From Mycteria americana (Eukaryota > Chordata > Aves > Ciconiiformes > Ciconiidae): a stretch of DNA of 64,000 nt. The DNA is taken from positions 50,819,001 to 50,883,000 of the forward strand of contig NC_134371.1 in assembly GCF_035582795.1 (NCBI RefSeq). The letters are read 5' to 3'. Under the pieces are notes generated by a model. That model searched no databases. It saw only the letters and a list, made by a program, of their open reading frames with translations, and had not been told where the DNA came from. Shown here piece after piece: positions 1 to 13,872 of the stretch. The stretch's first letter is position 1. Each line of letters begins with the position of its first letter. The position numbers and the translations under genes are program-made.

Positions 1-2927
1 ATGTCTCAATTTGACTAGACATATGCATATATTAACATTGTATTTAGGAAAAAAAACACTTATACACAATAGTACGCAGAAGGAACATGAAAAATACATT
101 TGCTCAGATTAACTAGACATCTCCAGAGATCACAACATACAATTTTAAAGGGAAACACTGAAATAGTTCAAGAATTATCATTGCTATTTTCTTTAAACTG
201 ACAATAGAGAAGCTGACCAAATTCAGAAATCTTATTCTGCATGCTAGTTTCACCTATAACTGCAGGTATAACTTGTATTACTGCCTAACATCACAGGAAG
301 TGGAACTCCTCTGTCTTCTCAAGTGCCATAATGCTTCAGACAGAACAAAGAGGGAGTGAACCTCCAGAATTATTTTGTGTGTGATGATGTGGAAGTAAAC
401 AAAATAGACCTTTACCTCACCCCTTTTAAGCAACAATGCTGATCAAAACAGCATCTGAGAATTCAGTTAAAAAATTCAGCCAGGGCCCAGTAATTTGGCA
501 CATACTAAATCTATTTTTTTCCAATTATAAAATAAGAACAAATTAAACAGTCATATAATTAAAATGAAATCTGTTAATCTACAATGTATATTGCAATATG
601 TTTGTCCTGACTCATATCCCTATAACTCAGTAACAGCCTATAATAACCTTCACAATCCTTGGGGTACCACAATATGTTAGTTGAGACCTAAGCTACACAA
701 AACTTAAGATTTTCCTTTAAGCTAGTTCAAAAAAAAAGAAAAAAGTAGTTACTTTTTTTCAGAAAAAAGTATATTGCAGACAAAGACAAGACAAGCTCTC
801 TAGACATTTTTTTTTTCTTCGTAGACATTTGAGGATTCCTCAATGGTTTCAATTTTTCTTGTACTTTCCCTCAGTATTAAGAACTGCCTATCAAAGAAGA
901 ATAGCAAGGAATGGCTTGCAACCTAAAAACAGCATTTGGACAGGATTCTCACAAGTTATAATTTCTGGAATTACTCAGCGACCATAAACTGCAATAACTG
1001 CATACAGTAAGAATATAGTGAGTTCACTCAAACAGTTCCTCATATGCTTTACATGCATCACTTGTCATCTCCTAGAAGACTTGGAACAGCTGTTGCACCT
1101 GGGAAAGTCTCATCACTAAGTTGTGACAGTATTAAAAAAAAATTTTTTTATGAAAATGCAAGGGTATACACAAAGTTAATATGAATTTCTGCCAGGACAC
1201 AGACTCTAATTTGTGAAAACTACTATGAAAAAGTCACTCAGGTTTTCATCCTTGGGTTTAAGTCTATGAGAATAAGATCCATCAACAACCTTAACAGAAT
1301 GTTCACGGCCCACACTGAAACCAAGACAGAAAAAAAATACCACCATACATCACTAGCATTATCTCCCTCATTAAACTTGTTTTTTCTTCGTCTCCCATCC
1401 AAGTACTAGGAGAGCCACAGAACTACCAAGAGGTGACCATTCACCATACTGTTTATACATCTACTAAACAAGGGCATAATAAATCTCAGTTACAAAGTTC
1501 ATTATGAAGAGATTCTCAACAATTTATTTTTCAGATTGTATTTCATTACAAAAGGAAAAAACAATTATAAACTAGAAATTTCTATCAGAGATACTAATAT
1601 CTGTCTCACAGGCCAGATGCTGCCGGCATTAAAATTCACAAGAACCATAGTCCATCCCCAAGATTTTCTCTCTCAGAACTTCTAAGGAGCAAGCTGCAGG
1701 ATGGCTAACTCTTCTGGAGGTGAAAATTTTGCCTGATCTCAATCTCCCCTGGGGCCTCATGATTGTTTTACATGGTTAAAAACAGTGAGTGTCCTCAAGA
1801 GCAACGATGGCTGAATCACGTTGTTATCACAAGACAGTTCACTACTAACAATCAATTGTCCCCCGAGGAATATACAGGCAAGAATATCAAAGAGTAGCTT
1901 CGTGAACTGGTCTGCTGGCAGAAAATCAGTCACCCTCTTGTGTGTGTGCTGTCCAGACCCTTGTTGGCAGCAGGCAGGAAGTGCGTGCATGCACTGTGCA
2001 ACACGTGTGCAGCAAGACCTGTGTTTCCCAAAACTGTCATACTTGCTGCACGTGGACAGTCAGTCCAGTCATCTGACAAAAGGGGTACTCGACATAACTC
2101 TTTCGTTTTTGAAAGACACTTTGAGAAAAATCAATAGTTTTACCCAAAAGAGTAAAATGCTGAACAGAGAAGATTTCCTATTTTTAGTCAAATCCTGAAG
2201 TAATAATGTGGTGTCTCATCTTGCTAGCTGTGGAATGAACCTTTAAATATAATTAAGCAACATGGCATTTGTTCATTCTATTTAAGGAAAAGATCTGGAT
2301 AGATCCATGCAAATAAAACACATTTCCATTTTTAAACAGACAACTGAAAACAAATCAAAACTGGGCTGTGAACTGGTGTTGTGCATGCTTCAAACTTTCT
2401 TTTACCTCCAGAAGCTCTTCTATGCCAGCTTTGGAAAAGTGGTATTTGTTTCCTTCCTTTTAAGAAAAAAATTCCTTCAGTAAAGTAATGGGGTATTATG
2501 TTAGGTGAATATACACAACTGGATCAAAAGAAACTGATTTAAAAAATCAAAAAGGAAATGAGCAGCCTAGACAGAGAACAGCCATACCCTCAGCTGTGAA
2601 CCTCATTAGTGCATTTATGAGGAAGGATTCCTCAACTGTATCTGGTGACAATGATGGTGAAAATCTAGTTTGCCGATGATAAGACGATGGAAGTCACCAC
2701 GGGCGAGAAGCAGCTATCAGTTTCAATCTCAGAAGGGCTAGGCAGCAGCTTCAGCTGAATCCCCAAAGGAATTCAAGACAGCAAAGATTTTGGTGAAGGC
2801 CAAGTTCACAGGAATGTCTTATTTTAAATCTTGCTCTTCAAGCACCGTGTGCACCTTTTGGTAAAAATCAATCCTACTTTCCTCTGAAGAATGTGATTTT
2901 CTGCCATTTCATTGCTGCTACTCTTCT

Positions 2928-2949
2928 TGTACGATCCTTGTACGATCCC
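2928..2949 (+). repeat. 11-bp tandem duplication
   Basis: TTGTACGATCC is repeated twice in direct succession in FNBP1L intron 2. Confidence 0.85.
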
Positions 2950-3218
2950 TGAGGGGAAACTCCTATTGGACCTAAAAGATGTTTCACTTGGCACCAATAG
3001 AAAGTAAACTGGAGATAAGACAAAGGGTGGTTGGGTTACAGCCTCACCCAAAGGGACAAGACCAGCTACGGAAAGGGCGCGCTTCAAGGACAGGAAGATC
3101 TGCTGCTTTCTCAAGTTCTACTCAATTATTTCAATCAGATTTCTTAACACAATGTAGTGTAGCTCTTGCCAATTCAACATGAGAAATTAATTAGTAGCAG
3201 AGGCTTGAAGCTGGTTGA

Positions 3219-3238
3219 ACACACACACACACACACAT
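3219..3238 (+). repeat. short CA microsatellite
   Basis: About ten AC dinucleotides in FNBP1L intron 2. It is a candidate length polymorphism. Confidence 0.85.
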
Positions 3239-3600
3239 AAATGTAGATATGAATAATGCACTTTGCAAGTAACATGCTGATAGTGGAAAAATATTACTAT
3301 GGTTTTGTTTCGAATCTTAAAATTTAAGTCTTAAACCTCTTTAGTTTAAAGATTTGAAGGGTGGGTGGGAAGAGAGGGAAGGAAGAAGGCAAAAACAAGC
3401 AATCAAGCATGCACACACCCAAAGATAACTTTCTGTTTTGGACTGGTAAAGAAAAACTTATCTGTCATGAAAAGAACTAGTGATCTAACTGACTCTGTAA
3501 ATGAAAAACAGTCATTAATCATGACATTACGTACTTGCCCATCATCTGATACAGTGATTTTAAGTAACTAAGATTCTTTTTAAAAGAAAAAAATCCTTAC

Positions 3601-3716
3601 CTCAGTTGTTTTGCATAGTTTTGCTCAATTTCTATCCTTTCTTTTACAAATTTTGCATATTTCTCCAAGAAGTCAATGCCCCACTGTGTATGCTTGTCCA
3701 AGTTATCAAACTGATC
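3601..3716 (-). CDS. FNBP1L: FNBP1L exon 2, start of F-BAR domain
   Basis: Second coding exon of formin-binding protein 1-like (Toca-1), a CIP4/FBP17-family protein that senses or bends membrane through its F-BAR domain and links Cdc42 and N-WASP to actin assembly at endocytic and protrusive sites. The 116-nt exon encodes 38 residues plus two bases: it begins [18 protein letters not shown] and ends [10 protein letters not shown], the first F-BAR helix. It is flanked by an acceptor ending TTAAAG (minus, 3718-3717) and the donor GTAAGG (3600-3595). It continues exon 1 (MSWGTELW) in phase 0 and leaves AG for the next codon, expected Arg. The residues [11 protein letters not shown] and [13 protein letters not shown] fit FNBP1L better than my recollection of FNBP1 or TRIP10, and the neighbour DR1 agrees with the FNBP1L locus. 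Confidence 0.95.
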
Positions 3717-6550
3717 CTTTAAAAACAAAAGGAAACAAAAATACCCAGAATTAGTTAAAAATCACAGCAGCACCAGAAATGACATATGATTTATTTACGA
3801 GTTGTGCTGTGAGGGAATGCTTGCTACTTCGTAGAAGTTATTCAAGTTATAAATCAGTCGTGTATATGTATATACCAGCCATACACCAGAACAGTAAGCT
3901 GCATGTGCAGGCACATATATACCTCTTTCTGTAAAACCAGCTCTAAATACTTGCATTTTAATTTGTATGCAGTCTTTGATCACTTTCACAATGCAAATAT
4001 GTCTTTTTTCCCCCTAAAAATCCTTTAATTCAAAAGTGGATCTTTTCCACCAAGATAACGAAGATGTAACCAAAGATCAGTATTAGGTAAATAAGAGACT
4101 TCAACAGAGATGTGTTTGGCAGTTTTAAAACACAAGAAATTGTAATTTCATTGGATAAACAAAAAAATTACTTCCACTCTTATGATTACCCATTGAAAGA
4201 AAAATAATATAAATTATAACTGCACGACTAAGTTGGGCGTAGTCTGCACATGAAAAACATTTATTAAAGCAAATCTATATACACAGTTCACAATCAGCTC
4301 TGGCAAGAGATTCCAAAGAAAGCAAACCTGTTCTTAGCCATTAAGAAAGTTATAGCAAAGCAAAGGCACAAAACAAAGAAGAGAAACAGTCAAAAATAAA
4401 CTACACTTCCAAAATAAGTTGGGGGATTTTTAATAAATTAAATCATCTTCAAAACCAATCTTTCACTGTATTCTGTACTGATCAACAGGTAGAGGATACA
4501 CTAATTAGGACAAGTTGAAAATTCAAAAAACAAGTGGAAATATGGGGGTTGGGAATTAGACAGGAATGAATAAAGGTACAAAATACAGCCTAGCAAATAT
4601 TTTTAGTCTAGCACATATTTGTATTTTATGCTAAAAAATCTGCCACAGTGGAAAAATTGAGGATTTTCAGCTTGCGACAGCATTTACAGTAAATTTTTCT
4701 TAACAGTTACTTAGTATCCCAAAAAGACAAGCAACTGCAACATCAAAGTTTGTGTCCTGTATATACTGAATCCAAATACACTTCACAGTAAATTTAAAAA
4801 ATAAAAAGTAGAAAAAGAAAAAAAGCTAAAGAAAGCATTTAAAGCCAAAATTTATTTAACTTACAAAAAGACTGTGAGGGGTGCTTATCTGAAGCTGTGT
4901 CTTGCAGATTCAGTAACTTGCCTGAACCTAATGAATTATGTCGACCTTTAGTATTAGCAATTTAAGTTCAATTTCAACATGCAGTAGGATGATCTGAAGT
5001 TAAATCAAAAAATGCCATAAAATGGCAATTAAGACTCAAGGAAAATGTATTCACTAAGAGAGATAACAAGACAACACAACTATATACAACCAACTAAAAT
5101 AATCAAAAAGAACCTAATGGGATTAAGGTTGCTCTCAAATCTTGCCTTGCAGCTCTTAGTATCCTACACCATGGACTAACAACCATGGCTGTTAGTGCCT
5201 TGAACACTTCCATCCAATGACATGCAAGTACAGCCAACCAAAAGCACCCATCCTGTTCCACTAGCAGCCATGTGCTCCTGCCTCTGCATCACCCTCTCCA
5301 CCAAAACCACAACCACTCTCCCTGATCTGTTTCACCAGAGAACCATATAAACAGCCAAGAGACAGGAGAGGGACTAAAGACAAGATTTTAATATATTTGG
5401 GAAACCATGGCCTCTATCTCGTATTGTTCTAACATGCCCACTTTACACCAACTGGACATTTCCACACTAAATATCTTTTGTCAAATAAAGTGACATTCCT
5501 GCTACTGGTTTTAGAAAAATAGAAAAAGAAAACATGCATTGTTTGTGTATGGGAAGAGGGAGACTGTTCCCATACTGTAGTGTCAAACCACTCTTGCATA
5601 TATGCATAAAAATAAATCATCAATCTCAAGAAGCCTTTCTTTTTTATATTCCACTCATTTTTGTAATTACTCTGACAATATTAACCTGGCATCCAAAAGA
5701 AGCTTCCAAAAGGTACTTCTGGCATGGAGCCAACATCCAATACCATTAAGAAGAACTGACTTCCTTCAGTGCACAGCAGAACAAAGCCTTTGCTGTCCTA
5801 CTTAGGCTCTTTAGTCCACAAAGCTCTCATTTGCTGCTAAGGTTTCATTAGCATTACGGAACACCACATTACTTATGTTTCCGAACATGTAACCAGAGAG
5901 GATGGCTTTCCAAATATTTTGTTCAAACAAAAAAGGACCCTACTGGTTAAACTTAATTCTCTGCTACTAATATGAAACTGGAATGGAAAAAAGTGAGTAC
6001 ATTTGACAAGCGTAAAGCCTATTTTCCCCTCATGCTTTACTAGAAGTATTTCATCACTGACTGAGTGCCAAGAAGTCTTCCTTTCCTCAATTCTTCTTCT
6101 TCATCTGATTCTAGAAATGATACGCTCTGTGCAAAGACAGCTTTGTAGGATTATCCCATAGCCCCTCAAGGGAAGAAAGAATTTGTTCCCTCCTTATATG
6201 AGGAGCATGCATATAACATAAACAGAACAACCTGAATGGAGTAAATCCCGTTTAAGAAAAAAATTAAAAGCCATTAGCTATCTCACCACTCTGCGTGCCT
6301 TTACATTAGTCCAGCTCCTCCACCATTATTGACATCTTTGAAACTACTCATGGATGCATTAATGAACTCCTAGATAAGGAACAGAAATCCTAATTTAGTG
6401 GACCATTAGTCCACATTTACTGGAATAAAAAAAAGTAGTAGTACATTCCCACTCTTAGACAGCTTCACAACGTCAGTTTGTTCACTGCCATTTTTTGGTC
6501 AGCAATTATATTATGCACTACCTTAGAATGAAGCATACAGTATGAAGGAT

Positions 6551-6575
6551 AAAAAAAAAAAAAAAAAAAAAAAAA
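6551..6575 (+). repeat. 25-base A run
   Basis: An uninterrupted A run in FNBP1L intron 1, with an A/C-rich stretch about 65 bases further on (6640-6679). No SINE-like body or target duplication is seen upstream. Confidence 0.9.
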
Positions 6576-8230
6576 CTTTCAAGAAGTACCAAAGCATTTT
6601 TTTGAAAACTGGCTTATGAATGACCAAAGTTGGATGCCTAAAACAAAAAAACCAACCCCAACAGCCCCCCACCACCACTACAGATGATATATAGATTCGT
6701 ATTCAAAATAAAAACACTATAATAAACTCTCACATAAACATTGATTCCTTGGATTAAATTGGACATACTGACAATGTCTCAAGTTCTCTGTAAGTCATGT
6801 ATGTACTGTAAAACAGAGCTCTCAATTAAGAGATAAAGAAAATATATTAAGCAAACACATTGGCTTCATAATTTTTCAAATTCTCTATAAACAATAAACC
6901 AGTGAATGAAAGTCTGCAGTCACAAAAATCACCTTACACTGCTCAATAATGACACTGAGATATAGAAGATAAAGACAATATCAATGAATAAGCAGAAAGG
7001 AATGGCCTTTTCAGAAAGGCTTCTAAAGGTGAGTCACAAATTTACTCGTAGTCCTTTCAAGAACTTCTCTCCAGAAGCATCCATGTTTGAGCTCTGGGCC
7101 TCAATTAAGCAAAAAGTTTCCTTTTCATCCAGGAACACAAGCAGAAAACCTTCCACACTGCTACAAAGGAAATCAAATTAATGCACTGAGATACAAGCCA
7201 AGCCAAGCGATATCTTGAACAGGAAAAAAAGGCACAAAAATCAGGCAATACTGTACAGAGGAGAAAATGGACCAAATAGTTGCACAAAAATTTAAGCCTG
7301 GAATTTCAAAATAAATATCAGTGTATTAATTTGGCTGGCTCCTTTATAAGAAATCTGAAAACTGCATTAACTAGAGATCAGTGCAAGGCAATTAAAAAAA
7401 AAAAAAAGAGCACATCCTACAATATCTGGCTATCTACTACCCTGATAGCAAAGTATGTTCTCAACAATATTGCAAGGCGAATATATATTGCTGTTTGTCT
7501 AGTAACTCCCCACACCCCTTAGCAGCTGAGCAGGGAATTTTTGTAAAAAACTTTATTAAAACTGCAGCTGACTATCATTAAACTGATTAATGTCAGCTAA
7601 TAGACGGTGGCCCTAAGTAGAAACTGCCCACTCAAAAGCTGGAATGTAGTCCAAAGCCTCTACATTATAAACAAAAAAATCTGACACTTCACAAAAAGTT
7701 TGTAGTAGGTCAATATAGACTATTCCCAAAGAAATGTTACCTCCCTAAATTCTGCTTCCAGACTATTTACTGGAACCACAGATCAATGTTACGAATACTT
7801 ATCAGGTTTTTGCAGATACCAGGAAGTTTTACAATAATAGCAGCTGAAGCATCAAAGCAAGGAGCCAAGCTGAATCAAATCTGCACTAAAGACAAAACAG
7901 TCTTTCCTGGGTTGAACTCAAGATTTGCTCTCCCCCTCTTACAGACACCTGTTTTTTCCCCAAACAAGCCTCAAGAACCAACAAAAAGAAAAACATGGAC
8001 GATCTCTTCAGAGGGATGAGCATGGAGGGAATGCTACAGCATAAATACCAAACCTTTAGTCTTGCTAAAGCTATCAGTAGCTAGTCCAGACACTGTTTTA
8101 TATGGGAGTGTCAAATAAAAGGCATTAAACCAGACTGAGATTTTTAAAGGGTTAATGTTCCCACCTTTTACCAACTTTGGAAAGCATTTCTACTCACATT
8201 AAAAGCTAGGATTGTGGTATCAAATTCTGT

Positions 8231-8310
8231 AAAAAAAAAAAAAAAAAAAAAAAAACCAAACAAGCCCAAAACAAAAACAAAAAACCAAACCACCAAACAA
8301 CCACCACAAC
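8231..8310 (+). repeat. 25-base A run with A/C-rich extension
   Basis: An A run at 8231-8255 continues into roughly 55 bases of A/C-only words (ACCAAAC, CCACCA types). It is in FNBP1L intron 1 and no mobile element body is recognised. Confidence 0.9.
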
Positions 8311-11300
8311 CTGTTTTACTAAATGATTCCTTTACAATAAACTCTGGTTTACTGCATCAACATCGAATTGCTGATTAGTCTCCGTTTCACTGACCTCCAT
8401 TTTGATGGTCTCCAGACAACACAGTTGAAAGCCTTAAGAATCATACTAAACACAGAACTACATCAAGTTACAAGTTTAAGCAATCTATCTCAATTACTAT
8501 GATTAAATAAATCTGCAATATCTTTAAAATATATCATTTAATAAAACATTTTATTTGAAATCATGACACTTCGCATTAATTATGCTACCATCATTTTATT
8601 CTTTTTTGACTCAATTGTACATCATTACTTCCACACTTTTATCTGACCATAGTTTTAGTCTGCAGTTACCCAAGTGATCTTATTTGCAGTTTTGAAGCAC
8701 TGGCACAAGATTAGGTTTTTTCCCCAATTCTTTGTTCCCCAGGCTACATAGCTTGGCCAGTCTAAACTTCCGATTCAGTGAGTGGGAGATTAAAAGATCA
8801 ATCCTGTATTTTGCTCTCTAAATTCTTAACACTTATGCAGTCCCGTATAAGGAAATACATACTATGCCCTAATGAGATTCCATGAAGAAAGTCTGGAGCA
8901 CGAAAAAGCAGGAATCAGGTCTTGTTCAGGAAAAAACTCAAAATATTTGGCATAAAAAAAGCCCCAGTGCATTTGTGGATAAAAATGTTGTATTTTATTA
9001 TCACTTTAGGAAAAGCAACAAATTACTTAACCACACAACTGCAAGTCCAAAATGTGGCTGATTATGTAACTCAACATTGATCATAGCAGTTCTTGTTTAC
9101 TCAATTAAAGCCCATGAGGGTTTCTCAAATGAACCTGAATTATGGATAAATTTAAATGATAGGTTAAATTCTGCAGAATGTCCTTCGTTCCTGCATCAGC
9201 AGTACTGCAGAAGACAAAAAGACCCAACTCTATTTAAGAAGTTAAATATTTTAAGTTACAAAACATTATAAAGTAACTACTTCATATATTAAGATTTTAT
9301 CAAACTCTTCTCCTGAAATATCTGAAGTGTTTCTATGAAACATTATGTAGCTTGCTTTTTTCTTTTTTTTTTAAATAAAGATCGAGGCCTTGAATTAAGT
9401 TCAAACAGTTCAACATTTTACATGAATGAGATGACACCTGGTAAATTTATTTATTTTTAAAATAACTTGCAGTGTTTGTGCAAAGAACTACTTGATGTGC
9501 TACATTAAATATTATGGGAACCATAATCAGACATAAATATATTAATGAGAAGTTACCAGTAGAGTATAGTATAGTATACCTTTCCCTACTTCTCTTCAGG
9601 ACAAATTAGATTATAAAATTGTATTTTAATTAGAGTATGTTACACTAATCTACTTCCGAGAGTGCATTTCAGTTTTTCTGATCTTTGAAACCTCTTCAGT
9701 GCCTAACTGTTTTTGTTTTCTACTTTTGTCTCTATCTTTATGCATTCCTGCCTCCTTTTCTATCCTAGGATAATAGTTCTTCTATTTTACTGTCTGAACT
9801 AATTATCACTTCTCTCTCTCCCTGCCTGCTTGTTTTTATAATTACCAATTTGGTCTTCTGGTCTTCTCTTTTTCTTGCAACTGCAATGTGCTTCTTCCTA
9901 ACAAGCAGACAAGAATTGCTTCCAGCTAAACAGTAGTTTATTTTTTTTAAACATCCTGTTAGTTTTACATCTAAAAACTAACAAAGAGCTGTTTCTATAC
10001 CAAGAACAAATAGAAAGTGTCTTGCTTTTCTGCCTTCTATGAGTTCTGAATTGTAGCTTCCAGACTAACCTGCAAATTATACCTCATTCCTCTCTGAAAA
10101 CAATATACGTATTAAGAGAGTGGAAAAAACGTGGCTGTAAGCAAGCTTAAAGGCTAAGCATTTTACAGACTAGAAGATTAGTATCAATGAGAAGGTTCAG
10201 AGCAGCAACACCAAAAGCCATAGCTACACTGGCAAAAAAGCAGAGGCACCCAGAGATTAAGATGAAAAAAAGTTACAGGTGCATACACATAAACTAAACA
10301 GTACTTCGCATTTTAATTTCATATTAAAACAAAAGTTCAGTATAGACTGTACAGGCTGGATAGTATGAAGAAAATCAACTAGTCTTTTCAAGACAAAAAA
10401 AGGAAAAATAATTCCTAAAAAGAACTTCCGAAAACAATTTGTTAGCTGACCTTCAGGACATGGAGCTATTTTGCTTGCAAAAATTAAGACACTGGTGTTA
10501 CCAGTAAACTGTATGTTGCAGCTTGAAAATACTTAAGTGAGAAACTCTGCTAGAAATGCAGACTTGAAGTGCTTAATATGCAAAAGGAAAAAAAAGGGAA
10601 TTTAAAAATTACTTTTAGCTGGATGAAAGACTATTTTACCCTAAAAAAATAAAGAATTAATAAATTCATACCATGATTGCAGTATGAAAAATCCATTTGC
10701 CTGTTAAACTTTTGTATATATTCTTAAAAAGCAATACCAGTTTTTTAAAGTCATTGATTTTAAAGTCAATTTCTGTGATTAGAGAAATGTTTGCATGATA
10801 AAGTGAGCGAACAACTCAAAAGTGGTACTGAACTGCCGGAGACCTAGCCATGCTGTAAGATAATGTATACAGCAAGTCGGGTTTCTAAAGTGAAGCTAAA
10901 AATGGAGAGCCACAATTGAGGAAGAGAAATACAAAGCCTATGCTCTTCTCTTTAAAGATCTCAGACCAGCAGCAAAGGAACTGCTTTGGAAACTTTTGAT
11001 GGCAAGTCAGGTCTGGCAGGAGGGGATGTCTTGTTTGGCAGCTAACAACTTCACAGGTGTGACAGACACATTTATTTTCCAGGAAAGGGCACGAATCTAC
11101 CACAGAGAGAACAGGAGAAGAAACATTTGTGACTGGTTTTGGAATGAGCAGCCAGAACCACAACAAAATCAAGTTCTGCATCTGGAGATCAGCACATCAG
11201 CTGAAAGACATTAGAGACTGGCATTAGAGATTACAGCTGTGCACTCCAGTTCACCCATGCCACTGAATGTATCAGTTGGACTAATGATTTTAACAGCCTT

Positions 11301-13847
11301 AGTTTTCTACCAGCAGAGTAAACTGATTGAAACAGTTCACAGCTGGGACACTGAACACCAACATTAAAGACAAGAGAAGAATGCAATGTGCTGCCACAGA
11401 GGGCAGGCATCTCAACAACCACTCCTATTTGTCCAGCTTATGAATAGCCTCCAGAATTCTTCAATTAATGGATGGGCACCTTCATAATATAAATTAAAAC
11501 AGTGTATTTACCTCACTGTATCAGGATGCAAACTTAAGTAAAGAAAAACTCAATTCTTCACAAGTTCACCTATGGGTCTGCTTTCTCTTTCTCTCAGGGG
11601 CTCCCGCTGTGTCTTCCCTTGGCAGGCTTACCACCTGCCTCACTCTGCAGGGAGTACGGTTTCCCAAATGCACCATCTCCTCCTCCTCAGGAACCAAAAC
11701 AGCGTGTAGTAGCCAGAACATGGTTACAGGCATCCTTCCTCTCTGCTACCCATCACAGCCTCCTCACATTGTGCTTGTCAATGAACAACTAGGGTTGTTC
11801 GCTGTGGGTATGTGTCAGCTTTAATTTAACGTCTTTACCTACAAGTTAGTAAGGAGGTAAGATACTCTGTCCCAAGCAAACAGAATGGACTTCCTTACGA
11901 CCACCAATTGAGAAACATATAAACACACGTACATATAAAGCAGGTATCACTAACCATACACCCTGCTTGTAGAATATAGGCATACATAAAATATATACCA
12001 GGAAATCCTACTTTGAAAACTGGATCAGAATCCACTCACTTAGCTTTCAAATAGTCCCTTAATCTCACTAAACTTTTAACTGGGAGGAAATTTATTTAAA
12101 TAAACAACTTCTGGTTAAAAAAAATTAACCAGATTTTTTTCACGTATGCTCTTTTTATAAAGATCTTCAAAATACTTGAGTCTTATCTGCATTTGAACCA
12201 AAGCTTAATTCTGAAACAGTAATTCTCCACTTAGTTCTACTTTAAACATAATTCCTATGTTAACACACATCAGACCATTATCAAACAGCTCTGTCCAAGA
12301 TAACAGCAGATCACAAATCATATAAATATGTTTTCAAGCATTATTGGATTAAAATAGTTGCCACTTTAACACAGGGACAGGACTACACTTGCGTTATATA
12401 TACAAAGGACATAATTATGTCCATTCCCCTAAACACCAAGAAAACTTCTTTTCACCGTAGCCAAGCCAGAGAGCAGGCACTTCCTGAGTCTTCTGGGAGT
12501 CACTGAATGCTGTTAATAAACAGACAGAAGCATAAGTAGATTTTAGTCCTAGTTATGTCACTTGCAAAAGGAGCCAGGAAGACTTGAAGTTTAATCATAA
12601 ATTACGTAAGTGTGATATGATGCATCACAGTAAAAAAATATTAGTCTGTACAATGCTTAGAGATGCTGTTACTCATTAAATACCTGGAGAAAATCCCATC
12701 TTTACAGCAACACTGGAATAACACATAGTATAAAGCAGTGGGGCTATACATCAATGAAGCAGCAGAATGCTGAATTCACTGCATGACCAATAGCCATGCG
12801 AGGCCTCACGTGAAGCAGAAGTTCTGTACAAAACCAGAGCATTTACTGCATGACTAATGTTAGCCTGCAGAAAATCTGCAAGAACAAAGTATCTGGCTTT
12901 GAAAACAATGCCGCAAGATTTTTATTTTTGAAAAATTGCATAAATAATCATTTAATTCTTCAGTTAGAAAAGATTATTACATGGTTTGACACCCAGTGTA
13001 CAAGGTGAACATTTTAGTGTATGACTAAGCAATCCATTCATGAAACTACTGAAAACTTTAAAGACTTTTAAATGCCTCTCTAAAAATTATAGATACTTCC
13101 ACAATATTATTAAAAATGCATCCACAGGAGACGAAATGAGCAAGCAGCCCTGATACTCTCCAGTTCTTGCATATGTGACTTAACAATCTATTTTTGCATT
13201 CTAAAGGATCTGTTTTCTGAAAACTTGTAGAAACAGGAAAGAGATCGTACCTACTGCCAGCTTCTTCAGAGAAGGCTTAAGTTCCTGCTCTGGCCAGTCT
13301 GGCATAGCATCTAACAAGCAGAGAGAGTATGCACTGATTTTTTCCTCTCCGTACGCTACAGGAGTGAACTTGGAACACTGAGCTCAAGAAAAGAAAGGAG
13401 TGGTATTGATGTTTCAAAGCAAAATGGTTTCCTGAGAGTAGGAGGTTATTACCCTGGAGGTGTAATACCTGTGCAATACCTGTACCCTGAGGAGAGCTAC
13501 AGAGGAGACAATAGGGGAAAGCTAAAGGTTTTGCAAATGGAATAGTATTACAGAACACCTAGATGCCCTACATCACAAATTCAGAAGAAAACAAGCTCCA
13601 ACAGCTTTGCTGCTCATTCTGTTGCAACGAGCCTGCATCCAATCCACTGCTTTGCAGGACACAGTGATTGCTTATCAAGTTACATCTCCATCCCTTACAT
13701 GTACATGCACAACTCCGTATAAGCTGTATTACAATATGTTCAGTTGCACTACCATGAAACCCACATTACACTGCACTACTCAGTGACAGTTTTACTTAAC
13801 TGAAATGTGACATAAGTAAAATAACTATTAGTTTGCATAACTTAGAG

Positions 13848-13872
13848 TCTACACTATAGACTACACTATAGT
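13848..13872 (+). repeat. 12-13 bp tandem duplication
   Basis: The unit GTCTACACTATA is followed directly by GACTACACTATA. This is a short local duplication in FNBP1L intron 1. Confidence 0.75.

Larger units (their letters stand above)
1..3600 (-). other. FNBP1L: FNBP1L intron 2 (5' part, runs off left edge)
   Basis: This is the intron following FNBP1L exon 2, beginning with the donor GTAAGG read on the minus strand at 3600-3595. I looked on the minus strand for the next F-BAR exon (expected to continue with residues like NLVKKYCPK) and did not find it, so it probably lies left of the window. The stretch is AT-rich with a short CA repeat near 3219-3238 and a tandem duplication at 2928-2949. 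No RNA gene or recognisable transposon is seen. Confidence 0.75.

Noticed and set aside
2406-2456. 51-nt exon-like segment on the minus strand (T-rich tract and AG before it, GTAAAAG after it)
   Set aside because: Spliced after FNBP1L exon 2 it meets a TAG at codon 13, and it does not match the next F-BAR segment. It could be a poison exon, but chance splice-like words are common in AT-rich introns.
6551-8310. A runs as tails of SINEs or processed pseudogenes
   Set aside because: No gene-like or SINE-like body precedes them and no target-site duplications were found.
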